64,000 nucleotides of DNA, taken from Pseudomonas marginalis (GTDB lineage: Bacteria; Pseudomonadota; Gammaproteobacteria; Pseudomonadales; Pseudomonadaceae). The position numbers and the translations under genes are program-made. Positions 56,230-64,000 of this stretch are shown in pieces. Every line of letters starts with the position of its first letter. Position 1 is the first letter of the stretch. The notes under the pieces were generated by a model, which was given only the letters and a program-made list of their open reading frames with translations, did no database searches and was not told where the DNA came from. Location of the stretch: assembly GCF_001645105.1 (NCBI RefSeq), contig NZ_LKEG01000036.1, positions 353,587 to 417,586 of the forward strand. The letters are read 5' to 3'.

Positions 56230-57179
56230 TGGCCACCTCCGCCAAGACTGCGCAACGTTATGCGCGGGTTGAGCCAGGTGTAGGCAAGGTCCGAGAAGAT
56301 TTTGGTTGCGCCGACTACGATGCCGCTGATCATTGCGCAGGCCTCGATCAGGTAGACGTCATGGTTCAGCGATGCGGTGTAGAGCAGCGAGCCGAAGCCT
56401 TTGTAGGCGAAGAACACCTCGACCACGATCACGTTCGACAGCAGCCACGGGATGTACAGCATGATCACGGTGATTGGCGCGATCAGCACGTTACGCAGCG
56501 CATGGCGCAACACGATGCGTGAGGTCGACGCGCCTTTGAGGCGCGCGGTGCGGATGTACGGCGCCTGCATCACCTCGACCATCGAGGCCCGGGTGATCCG
56601 CGCCAGATAGCCGATGCCGAACAGGCACAGCACCATCAGTGGCAGCGCCAGTTCCACTGGGTTGAAGCCGTCGCTCATGCTGCTCACGCCCGGCAGCCAG
56701 TTAAGCCAAAACACGAAGATCGCCGAGACAAACACCGCACTGGCGAAGTCTGGAATCGACGTGGTGACAATCGACAGGAATGACACCAGCCGATCCACCG
56801 CCGAGCCTTGGCGAATCCCGGCCAGAATGCCGAGGGTCAACGCCACCGGCACCATGACCGCCAACGCCAACCCGGCGAGGATCAACGTTTGCCCGAGGTT
56901 CGGCAGCAGCAGATCAATCACCGGCTCGCGAAAATGCACCGAGGTGCCCCAGTCGCCGCTGAGAAAGTCCTTCAGCCACACCAGGTAGCGCCAGACGAAG
57001 GGTTGGTTGTAACCATGTTCCACCAGCCATGCAGCGCGCTGGTCGGCGGCGGAGTAGGGGCCGAGGACGTTGATTGCGACGTCTTCGATATTCAGTTCCA
57101 ACGCCAGGAACACGATCACTGACACCGACAGCAAGGTTGCCGCCAGCGCCAACAACTTGCGCAATAGAAATTCAGCCAT
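56226..57179 (-). CDS. peptide ABC transporter permease (DppB-like)
   Basis: 317 residues: MAEFLLRKLL start, six membrane segments, EAA loop ARLKGASTSRIVLRHALRN. Partner of the DppC-like permease. Separated from the binding-protein gene by a 75-bp gap with a hairpin. Confidence 0.92.
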   Translation of the reverse strand: MAEFLLRKLLALAATLLSVSVIVFLALELNIEDVAINVLGPYSAADQRAAWLVEHGYNQPFVWRYLVWLKDFLSGDWGTSVHFREPVIDLLLPNLGQTLILAGLALAVMVPVALTLGILAGIRQGSAVDRLVSFLSIVTTSIPDFASAVFVSAIFVFWLNWLPGVSSMSDGFNPVELALPLMVLCLFGIGYLARITRASMVEVMQAPYIRTARLKGASTSRIVLRHALRNVLIAPITVIMLYIPWLLSNVIVVEVFFAYKGFGSLLYTASLNHDVYLIEACAMISGIVVGATKIFSDLAYTWLNPRITLRSLGGGGQ

Positions 57180-57211
57180 GCTCGCACGCTCCGGCTAATC
57201 AAGGGATGGCG

Positions 57212-57236
57212 GCCCGCCGCAGCTGAGTGGGCGGGC
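57212..57236 (-). terminator. intercistronic hairpin after the binding-protein gene
   Basis: GCCCGCC (57212-57218) pairs with GGCGGGC (57230-57236), without a T-run. Same place as the hairpin of the other peptide operon, likely setting a higher level of binding protein. Confidence 0.55.
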
Positions 57237-57254
57237 TCGTTCGGGGCGCTTGAA

Positions 57255-58889
57255 TCAGGCGCTCAACCAGACTTGATCCATTGGGTAGAAGTCCGAGGGG
57301 TGAACCTGGAACCCCTGGACCTTCTTGCTCGCGGCGGTGAATTTGTCGCCCCAGAACGGCTGGACCATGACGCAGGCGTCTTGCAGGATCTGCTCGACGC
57401 GTTGCATCGCTGCGGCCCGTTGTTTCGGGTCGATGACGCCCATGGCGTTGTCCAGCGCTGCGTCGAACGCCGGGTCGCTGTAGTGGCTTTCATTCCAGGC
57501 CGCGCCGCTGCGGTAGGCCAGTTCCAGCGACATCACACCAAGCGGGCGGTGCGCCCAGTAGGTGAGGCTGAACGCGGCCTTGTCCCAGATCGGCCAGTAT
57601 TGCGTGGCCGGGATCACTTTGAGGTTGATACGAATGCCGGCCTCGGCGCAGTTTTGCTGCAGGATCTGCGCGCAATCCTGTTCGTAGCGACCCTGGGTGT
57701 TCCCGACGATCAGGTCGATGTCGATGCCGTTCGGGTGGCCGGCGTCGGCGAGCAGTTTTTTCGCACTCGCCACGTCCCGCGCACGTTTGGGCAGCGGGAA
57801 GTATTCCGGGTGGGATGGCGCGACGTGGTGGTCTTCGCCCAATGTGCCCATGCCGCGATAGGCGATCTTCAGCATTTGCGCGTTGTCGGCACAGAGCACC
57901 ACGGCTTTGCGAATGCGCAAGTCGTCGAACGGCTTCTGGTCGCAGGCCATGCGCATGACGATGGTTTGTGCCGACTTGCAGGTGAGTAATTGCGCGCCCG
58001 GCAGGCGTTTCGCCAGATCCAGTTCGGCCACGGTCACCCGGTACAACACGTCCACTTGCCCAGCCTGCAGCGCCGCGAGATGGGTGGAAATATCGGTGCC
58101 CATGTCGACGTAGCGCAATTCGTCGAGGTTCGCCGGTTTGCGCCAGTAATCGGCACGCTTGGCGAAGGTCGCCTGCTTGTTGACCGCGAATGACACCAGC
58201 TTGAACGGCCCGGTGCCCAGCGGGTTTTTTGCCCAGTCGTCACCGGCCTTGAAGCTGCGGTGGACGATGGCGCAGGTGAAGGCGTTGAGCATTTCCGGGA
58301 TTGCCAGCATCGGTCGCTTGAGCACCAGGCGGAACTGGAAGTCACTGACTTTTTCGAAGGCTGTGATGTCCTGGAATGCCGTGCGGTTGACCGACTTGGA
58401 ATCGGCGGCAATCCAGCGCTCGATGTTGTGCTGCACGTCCTCGACGTTGAAGGTGTCGCCGTTGCTCCACTTCACGTCCTGGCGCAGGTTGAAGGTCCAG
58501 GTTTTCAGGTCGTCGGACGGGCTCCAGCTTTCGGCCAGATACGGGTGAGTGATGTTGTCGGCATCGACCCAGGTCAGGAATTCGAGGCTGTTGCGCAGCA
58601 GGTTCGAGGCTTCGATCCAGGTAATCAGCATTGGGTCCTGGATTTCCTGGATTGCACAGGCAAACCGCAGGCTGCCGCCCTGGCGCGGTGTCAGCGCTTC
58701 CGCGGCATGGGCCGAATTACCGAGCAACGCGGAACCGAGAAAAGTGCTGGCGCTGGCGGCGGTGACGCCCAGCAGCGCGGCAGTGCGCAGAAATTGTCGA
58801 CGATTGATCTCGCCACTTTTGACTTGGGTGCACAGGTCGTTCACCGCGGGATGCGGCAGCGCGCCATCCAGTGTCATTAAGTCTTTCAT
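57255..58889 (-). CDS. Tat-exported peptide/opine-binding protein (family 5)
   Basis: 544 residues from ATG 58889 (GGAGAGG site). The twin-arginine signal INRRQFLRTAALLG begins at about residue 28, after a long N-region, so the protein is exported folded. SBP_bac_5 features: FLTWVDADNITHPYLAESW, LRQDVKWSNGDTF, NPLGTGPFKL. Ligand not known; the neighbours suggest an amino-acid derivative or a betaine-like compound instead of a plain peptide. Confidence 0.9.
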   Translation of the reverse strand: MKDLMTLDGALPHPAVNDLCTQVKSGEINRRQFLRTAALLGVTAASASTFLGSALLGNSAHAAEALTPRQGGSLRFACAIQEIQDPMLITWIEASNLLRNSLEFLTWVDADNITHPYLAESWSPSDDLKTWTFNLRQDVKWSNGDTFNVEDVQHNIERWIAADSKSVNRTAFQDITAFEKVSDFQFRLVLKRPMLAIPEMLNAFTCAIVHRSFKAGDDWAKNPLGTGPFKLVSFAVNKQATFAKRADYWRKPANLDELRYVDMGTDISTHLAALQAGQVDVLYRVTVAELDLAKRLPGAQLLTCKSAQTIVMRMACDQKPFDDLRIRKAVVLCADNAQMLKIAYRGMGTLGEDHHVAPSHPEYFPLPKRARDVASAKKLLADAGHPNGIDIDLIVGNTQGRYEQDCAQILQQNCAEAGIRINLKVIPATQYWPIWDKAAFSLTYWAHRPLGVMSLELAYRSGAAWNESHYSDPAFDAALDNAMGVIDPKQRAAAMQRVEQILQDACVMVQPFWGDKFTAASKKVQGFQVHPSDFYPMDQVWLSA

Positions 58890-59346
58890 ATGCCTCTCCG
58901 ATAACGTGCAAAAGTGCGTTTTTCGACTGGCCGCAGATGGAGCGAGCGGCAGACGCGGTCGGTTCGATGAACCGAGACTGTCAGTGGCCGGCAGCGCAAA
59001 GGCGCAGGCGTGACAGGCGTGAAGCCGGCAGTAGAACAAGGCGCAACGAAATCAGAAGGGCGGAGGCGAGGTATGACATAGGGCTGCTCTCATGTTGTTT
59101 TTATTAGAGATGCCCGCAGTTTTGTCATTTGGGCAACGATCGACAAACGATAAATTCAACGTTGAAACGTTCGATAAATGCATGTTACTGACCGTAATCA
59201 AGGCGGCCGCCTGAGCTAGACAGGCCGGACGGAGGAAAGCGCGGGTACAAACACTGCGCGGTGGCCGCAAACGCCCCTTGTTCCGGGTGGGAACAAGGGG
59301 AAGAACGGACGGTGTCGAAGGAGGTGACGGCGCCGTCCGGGGCAAC
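58890..59346. other. promoter region of the binding-protein gene and end of the M24 gene
   Basis: No gene. A perfect 12-bp palindrome TTCAACGTTGAA at 59155-59166 lies in an AT-rich stretch with two GATAAA boxes, a good LysR-type site. An 11-bp hairpin CCCCTTGTTCC/GGAACAAGGGG (59274-59300) is just after the M24 gene stop and is its likely terminator. Confidence 0.6.
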
Positions 59347-60576
59347 TCAGCGCGGCATCAGGCGCGGATCGAACGGATAATCCGAGAGCAACTCGATGCC
59401 GTGTTCGTGGATGTAAATCTGCTCTTCGAGCTTGACCCCTTCGCCGCCCGCATCGTGGCCGATGTAGCTTTCCACACAGATGGTCATGCCGGCTTCGAAC
59501 ACCCCGTCGTAACCCAGCGCGTCAATGTCTTCGCGGTGCACCACGTACGGGTACTCACCCGTCATGCCAACCCCGTGGGCCAGGGCGAAATAACGGTTGG
59601 CCTTGTAGTTGTCAGGGATTCGCCAGGCCAACTCGGCGTACTCCTTGAAGCTGCGGCCGGCCTTGAGCATTTCCATGTTGGTCTGCACTTGTTCGTAGGC
59701 CAGTTTGTACAGCTCCTGTTGCTTGGCGGTGGCGGCCTGTTCGCCACAAAGGAACGTTCGCGAGAAGTCGGCGTAGTAGCCGAAACGCCCGACTACGTCA
59801 GTGTCCAGGGCGACCAGGTCACCGGCTTCGATGGGCCGTGTGCTGCATTCCTGGAACCACGGATTGGTGCGCGGGCCGGAGGACAACAGGCGGGTCTCGA
59901 CGTAGTCGCCGTCGGTGGCGATCACGTGCTGGTGCAGGTGCGACCACAGTTCGTTTTCGCTGATGCCCGGCACCAGCTTGCTTTCCATCAAGCGCACACC
60001 GGCCTCGGTGGCACGCAGACTGGCGCGGATCATCTTCAGCTCGTTCGGCACTTTGATGCAGCGTGCTCGCTCCAGCGGTTCCTGGGCGTCGAAGATCTGG
60101 TAGCCGAGTTTTTGCAGTTCGAACGCAGCGGCTGAAGTCGCGCTTTCGATGGCGACGCGTTTGTTGCCGCCGCCGTGCTGGCGCACCAGTTCACCGATTT
60201 CTGCTGCCCATTCGGCGGTGACGTTATTGAGGAAGCTGTCGCAGAAGTAATAGGAGATGGCTTTGGCCGGGCGCACTTCGTCGACGGTGTTGAGCTGTTC
60301 TGCCAGGTGCAGACAACCGCCGAATTCGAAGACCACGACCGGGCCTTCTGCCGGGATGAAGGCGTAACGTGCCGGATTTCGCGCTGAGTACACTTGCATG
60401 TTGCGCGAACCAGTGGCGTAGCGCATATGGGTCGGGTCGAACAGCACGCACGCGGCGTAGTCACGCTTTTTCAGTTCGTTGCGCACCCGTTGCAAACGGT
60501 CGAGCTGGATCTGCTGGATCTCGTCGTACGTCGGTTCGCAGTCGGCGGGGTTTCGGTTAGGGCCGGACAGACTCAT
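59347..60576 (-). CDS. DddP-like M24-family metalloenzyme
   Basis: 409 residues from ATG 60576 (GAGGA site). Creatinase/aminopeptidase-P fold, clearly of the DddP branch: RYATGSRNMQVYSARNP, ETRLLSSGPRTNPWFQEC, TNMEMLKAG and YPFDPRLM are like DddP (DMSP lyase). The six metal ligands remembered for DddP (D295, D297, D307, H371, E406, E421) all map 37 residues earlier: D258, D260, D270, H334, E369, E384. But the DddP catalytic Asp377 is Gly340 here (HGVGMTGEYP). So it is probably a hydrolase or lyase for another substrate. Its neighbours are an oxygenase and an ABC importer. Confidence 0.82.
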   Translation of the reverse strand: MSLSGPNRNPADCEPTYDEIQQIQLDRLQRVRNELKKRDYAACVLFDPTHMRYATGSRNMQVYSARNPARYAFIPAEGPVVVFEFGGCLHLAEQLNTVDEVRPAKAISYYFCDSFLNNVTAEWAAEIGELVRQHGGGNKRVAIESATSAAAFELQKLGYQIFDAQEPLERARCIKVPNELKMIRASLRATEAGVRLMESKLVPGISENELWSHLHQHVIATDGDYVETRLLSSGPRTNPWFQECSTRPIEAGDLVALDTDVVGRFGYYADFSRTFLCGEQAATAKQQELYKLAYEQVQTNMEMLKAGRSFKEYAELAWRIPDNYKANRYFALAHGVGMTGEYPYVVHREDIDALGYDGVFEAGMTICVESYIGHDAGGEGVKLEEQIYIHEHGIELLSDYPFDPRLMPR

Positions 60577-60636
60577 GGGGTGTTCCTCGCAGGGCAAATA
60601 CGGTTGGTTTTTTCTAAGGATTTTTTTTCGCATGAA

Positions 60637-61518
60637 TCAGTCGAGCAACTGGTCGCTGCGCACCAGGTTGCGTTCGGCTTGCAGGTGGGCTTCGGACAGG
60701 CGTCCGTAAAGCTGCTTGGTGCGCTGGGCACGACCGATGATTCCGGGCTTTTCGGAGTAGGCGAAGATGGCGGTATTGCGCTCGGTGGCGCCCTCGACCC
60801 GGGTTACCCGGTGCACTGAAAAGCGACCCTTGAAAATCTGCAAGTCGCCGGGGTTGAGTTCCAGTTCCTGCACGCGGCTGCGGTCGTCGCCGCGTACCAC
60901 GTTGCCGACGGCGCCGAGGTTTTCCTGGGTGCGCGTGCGTATCATCGGCGCGTACTCGAACAGGCCACCAGCCTCGGGCTTCTGGGTCATCATGCTGACG
61001 ATGAATTCGTTGGTATCGAAGTGCCAGGGCTGCTCGGTGCCTTCGGGCATCACGTTGATCACCAGCCCGGCGAACGGGTCGGCGTATTCGAAAATCTCCG
61101 GCTCGTTGAGGCAGGCACCGATAAAGCGCTTCATCATCGGCGAAACGTACAGGCGATGAATGATCGCGTCCGGGGCAATCATGTCCCGCGTGACAAAACC
61201 GCTGGTGCGCTCCATGAATGTGCGGCGCGGGTCATCCTGGGGCAGGGCGGGGTCGTCTTCGGTGAAGTAGGCGTTGACCTTGCGCACCGAATAAAAGGTC
61301 TTGCCCGACAGCGCCTGACCCTCGGCACGCGCCTGTTCCAGCGCCTCGGGCCGCAGGAAGTTCTTCAGCAGGCAGCAACCGTCCTCGGCCAGTTCGGCAC
61401 GGGCGTGTTCGATCAGCGCCTGCAAGCGGACATGGCCCGAATCATGTATGGGGTACAACTCGGTATTAATAATGTCGCTGATATCGCCCACTTCGGCGTC
61501 GGCAAGTTGAAGGCTCAT
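60637..61518 (-). CDS. Fe(II)/2-oxoglutarate-dependent oxygenase, HalD/ArpA-like
   Basis: 293 residues. Facial triad H166, D168 (WHFDTNEF) and H236 (FSVHRVTRVEG), with R247 for 2-oxoglutarate. The Asp in HxD points to hydroxylation, not halogenation. The family includes free-amino-acid hydroxylases. It is first in the minus-strand pair with the M24 gene and divergent from a LysR gene; AGGAG precedes the start. I infer that it hydroxylates the imported compound or its precursor. Confidence 0.8.
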   Translation of the reverse strand: MSLQLADAEVGDISDIINTELYPIHDSGHVRLQALIEHARAELAEDGCCLLKNFLRPEALEQARAEGQALSGKTFYSVRKVNAYFTEDDPALPQDDPRRTFMERTSGFVTRDMIAPDAIIHRLYVSPMMKRFIGACLNEPEIFEYADPFAGLVINVMPEGTEQPWHFDTNEFIVSMMTQKPEAGGLFEYAPMIRTRTQENLGAVGNVVRGDDRSRVQELELNPGDLQIFKGRFSVHRVTRVEGATERNTAIFAYSEKPGIIGRAQRTKQLYGRLSEAHLQAERNLVRSDQLLD

Positions 61519-61531
61519 GCAAGTCTCCTGA

Positions 61532-61570
61532 AACTATCAATTAACAGTGTTTGGCGTTGAATCGATAGTT
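61532..61570. promoter_or_regulatory. LysR operator candidate between oxygenase and lysR genes
   Basis: AACTATC (61532-61538) and GATAGTT (61564-61570) form the ends of an imperfect inverted repeat; ATTAAC/GTTGAAT also pair inside. A third GATAGTT stands at 61628-61634, directly before the LysR ATG. Confidence 0.55.
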
Positions 61571-61634
61571 GCTTAAAGAGGTGCGAAGTGGAAATTACAA
61601 GTTGTGATCGAATCCATCGGCAGGGGCGATAGTT

Positions 61635-62549
61635 ATGTCAGGCGAACTGGATGGAAGCTTACTGAAAGTGTTTGTCGCGATTATCGAGTGCCACGGATTT
61701 TCTGCGGCGGCCGAGCGCCTGCACAAAACCCAATCGACCATCAGCCAGAACTTGCAGCGCCTGGAAGAGATCGTCGGCACGCCGTTGGTTCAGCGCACCA
61801 GTCGCTCGGTGAGCCTGACACCCGGCGGCGAGACATTTCTCATCTATGCGCGGCAGATCCTCAAGCTGCATGCCGATGCGATCAACGCCGTGCAGCTGCC
61901 TGATGAGCAGGTGTGCATTCACGTCGGCATGCCCGAAGACTATGCCCAGTTTTGCCTGGCCGGGGTGTTGCGCGACTTTCAGGCGCAGTTTCCCCAAGTG
62001 CGGCCGGATATTTGTTGCGAGATGTCGACGGCGCTGGTCAGTCGTTTGCAACGCGGTGAATTGGACCTGGTGCTCGGCGTGCAACATGCCAATTTGCAAG
62101 CGGGTGAATACCTGTGCGACGAGCCGCTGGTGTGGGTGGCGGCTGAGGGGTGGTGCGCCGGTGCGCAGGCATCGGTGCCGCTGGCGGTGTATGCCGAGGG
62201 CTGCGCCTTTCGAGCCAACGCCGTGCGGGCGCTGGCCGAGGCCGGGCGGGCGTGGCATGTGGTTTACACCAGCCAGAGCCCGCGTGGCATTGGGATAGCC
62301 ATTGAACAGGGCCAGTCGGTCGGTGTTACGGCGCGGCGCCTGGTGCCGGCAGGTTGGCAGGTGCTGGATGAGGCTCAGGGCTTTCCGCCGATTGAGCCCG
62401 CGCGGTTGATGTTCTGGCGTTCTACTCAGTGCGAGGCGCAGGCGGTGGAGGCTTTGGTGGATATTCTGTCGCGTCGCTTAGGCCGTTCAGAGTGGCTGGC
62501 CGAGCGCCGGCTCACAGCGTTGACAGCGGGCCATCAGCCGCAGCAATAA
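61635..62549 (+). CDS. LysR-family regulator
   Basis: 304 residues. Helix-turn-helix FSAAAERLHKTQSTISQNL at about 23-41, then the ligand domain. Divergent from the oxygenase gene with an operator candidate between, so likely its activator. Its 3' end overlaps the convergent MFS gene by 63 bp. Confidence 0.88.
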   Translation: MSGELDGSLLKVFVAIIECHGFSAAAERLHKTQSTISQNLQRLEEIVGTPLVQRTSRSVSLTPGGETFLIYARQILKLHADAINAVQLPDEQVCIHVGMPEDYAQFCLAGVLRDFQAQFPQVRPDICCEMSTALVSRLQRGELDLVLGVQHANLQAGEYLCDEPLVWVAAEGWCAGAQASVPLAVYAEGCAFRANAVRALAEAGRAWHVVYTSQSPRGIGIAIEQGQSVGVTARRLVPAGWQVLDEAQGFPPIEPARLMFWRSTQCEAQAVEALVDILSRRLGRSEWLAERRLTALTAGHQPQQ

Positions 62550-63722
62550 CAGGCTGGCGGTGACCCAGCAGACGATCCAGCCGTGCACCAGGCCAAACTG
62601 CCCGGTCGCCTGCAGCAGCCAGCCGCACAGCCAGTTCGCGGTGGCGCTGCCCAAGCCATAACCGACCATGCTCAGGCTCACCACTTGCAGGCTTTGCACA
62701 GGGCTCAAGCGTGCGCTGAGGTAGGCGGCCATCAGGCCCCAGACCGGGAAATAGAACAGCGCGAACAGCCCGGCCGCCAGCCAGGTCAAGTTCAGGCTCG
62801 GTTGCCAGAGTAGTGCGAGCATTGCCAGGCCGAAGGCGCTGATGCTCAATGCCATCACCCTCAATGCCCCCCAGCGATCCGCCAACGCGCCCAGCAACAA
62901 ACCGCCAACGACCCCGCCGATTCCGATCAGTGTCCACAGTGACCCGGTGATCTGCGCGTTGGCGCCCAGCCGTTCGCTGGCAAACGCCGAAAGGAAATTC
63001 AGGAAGGGACCGCTGATCCCGCCTATGAAAGCGCTGAGCAACAGTATGTGCAACGCCACCGGGTATTCCATGCACAGGTTCACCCATTGTCTGAGTACCC
63101 GGCGTAGCGACGGCGCGCTGCTTTGCTTGATGTGTTGGCCTATTGCCAACGGCGCCAAGGCCCAAAAGGTCAGCAGCGTGACAATCAAGGTCAGCCCGGC
63201 GCACATCAGCCAGAAGTACCGCAACGAGATGCCCTGCAACAGGGCGATCAGCACACCGTTAAGGCAGATCGCGAACGCCGCCCCAGACGACGCCAGGCCC
63301 AGCACGCGGCTGCGATGGGAAGCGGGGATCACTTCGCCGACCAGTGCGGCGATGGCGTTCCAGTTCGACACGGCGCAGGCCGAGACCAGTGCCAGGCATA
63401 GCGCGAACGGCAGCACCCACGGGGTGGCGACCGCCAAGGCCAGCAGCGCCGGGCTCAAGGCCATCGTCAGCTTTACCATGTTGCGCGGGCTGATCCACGC
63501 CGCGGCGATGCCGCTGACAATGGACGCACCCATGTAGAACAGTTGCAGCAGCGCCGCGATGAACGCGGCCTGGCTGTAGCTCAGCTCGAACACCTGGCGG
63601 ATCTGGGGTAATAAGGCCGAATAAAGGAAGATACTGAAGCCGTGGGTGGTGGCGTTACACGCGGTAAAGATAAGCGCCAATAAAACAATACTTCTTGTGG
63701 GTGAGTGTGTGTTGATTGGCAT
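62487..63722 (-). CDS. MFS transporter
   Basis: 411 residues with 12 hydrophobic segments; a monocarboxylate/cyanate-type permease by general look (LLGALADRWGALRVMAL as the second-half loop motif). No closer family is evident. Convergent with the LysR gene and overlapping its last 63 bp. It may export or import the compound handled by this region. Confidence 0.85.
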   Translation of the reverse strand: MPINTHSPTRSIVLLALIFTACNATTHGFSIFLYSALLPQIRQVFELSYSQAAFIAALLQLFYMGASIVSGIAAAWISPRNMVKLTMALSPALLALAVATPWVLPFALCLALVSACAVSNWNAIAALVGEVIPASHRSRVLGLASSGAAFAICLNGVLIALLQGISLRYFWLMCAGLTLIVTLLTFWALAPLAIGQHIKQSSAPSLRRVLRQWVNLCMEYPVALHILLLSAFIGGISGPFLNFLSAFASERLGANAQITGSLWTLIGIGGVVGGLLLGALADRWGALRVMALSISAFGLAMLALLWQPSLNLTWLAAGLFALFYFPVWGLMAAYLSARLSPVQSLQVVSLSMVGYGLGSATANWLCGWLLQATGQFGLVHGWIVCWVTASLLLLRLMARCQRCEPALGQPL

Positions 63723-63952
63723 GGGGTTGGCTCGGTCAGTTTAAGTGCGATGGAATGGGGCGCAGGTGCAGGAACTGCCCTATGTAAGTGCGTTAAATTA
63801 GACGGGTATTTAATTGAGTAAGACTAGCGCCCTTATAAATAAAACAGCCAGTGCTTAATAGTCGTGAGTGTGCTGCGAAATACTCATGCTATTTATACGT
63901 CAGCGACAGTGGCGGGGCTGAAACCGACGTCATTGAATATTGCCAATTACTT

Positions 63953-63997
63953 ATGGCGAGGGAGCTCGCTCCCGTTCGGCTGCGAAGCAGCCGCCAT
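63953..63997. repeat. REP element at the right edge
   Basis: ATGGCG ... CGCCAT as outer arms, with inner hairpins GGGAG/CTCCC and CGGCTGC-GAA-GCAGCCG. This is the common intergenic repeat of the fluorescent Pseudomonas group. The remaining sequence between 63723 and 63952 is AT-rich and has no gene. Confidence 0.8.
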
Positions 63998-64000
63998 CCA

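Noticed and set aside
1..64000. CRISPR arrays, tRNA, rRNA, complete insertion sequences
   Set aside because: No regular spaced repeats, cloverleaf-like sequences, rRNA segments or intact transposase genes were seen in reading; short RNA genes could still be missed without a search.

Overview
The window looks like a chromosome segment of a fluorescent-group Pseudomonas. It has high GC content with CGC/GCC-rich codon use, REP palindromes with the GGGCTTGCTCGCGAAG-type core of that group, a PvdE-like exporter with a PvdH-like aminotransferase, an acdR/acdS pair, and many LysR/TetR-controlled transport and catabolism modules. No rRNA, tRNA or CRISPR array was seen. All assignments come from reading the sequence by eye and comparing it with remembered families; no search was run.

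Region 1 (1-10.6 kb) is the 3' part of a non-ribosomal peptide siderophore cluster. It holds a condensation domain fused to a TauD-type beta-hydroxylase (the gene starts left of the window), a terminal interface-adenylation-carrier-thioesterase protein, a PvdE-like exporter, a convergent FhuF-type ferric reductase, MbtH, and a diaminobutyrate aminotransferase. Two Fur-box-like palindromes lie between fhuF and mbtH. The adenylation pocket reads as aspartate, so the predicted last residue is beta-hydroxyaspartate. The thioesterase has Cys instead of Ser at its nucleophile position. A lipopeptide siderophore of the corrugatin/ornicorrugatin type is a reasonable guess but not proven.

Region 2 (11-18.1 kb) holds an NAD(P)-binding reductase, a short-chain dehydrogenase divergent from its TetR regulator across a double palindrome, and a D-tartrate island: DctA-type transporter, D-tartrate dehydratase, oxaloacetate decarboxylase-family enzyme and divergent LysR. 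Together these would take D-tartrate to oxaloacetate to pyruvate.

Region 3 (18.6-27.5 kb) is a regulon around an RND efflux system: TetR, a FadL-type channel, a NodT-type outer-membrane factor, a membrane fusion lipoprotein and an RND pump. The same 26-bp palindrome (arms TGTGACC(A) and TGGTCACA, 10-bp spacer) occurs upstream of all four transcription units.

Region 4 (27.7-33 kb) is a mosaic of a QorB-like oxidoreductase with its HxlR regulator, an exported aldo/keto reductase with an AraC regulator, a membrane protein, and gene remnants. Region 5 (33-44.9 kb) has ACC deaminase with its Lrp-type regulator AcdR, two unknown small genes, and a peptide-uptake operon (binding protein, two permeases, two ATPases, two M20 peptidases) with a divergent LysR gene.

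Region 6 (45-46.7 kb) is a scar of tyrosine-integrase fragments around a small secreted protein. Region 7 (46.8-52.3 kb) has a formaldehyde-activating-enzyme homologue in an apparent operon with an aldo/keto reductase, an aldehyde dehydrogenase and an MFS transporter. Region 8 (52.4-63.7 kb) has an outer-membrane porin, a second peptide/opine-type ABC transporter with a fused double ATPase, a DddP-like M24 metalloenzyme, an Fe(II)/2-oxoglutarate oxygenase, a LysR regulator and an MFS transporter. It is probably an uptake and breakdown system for one small amino-acid- or betaine-like compound.
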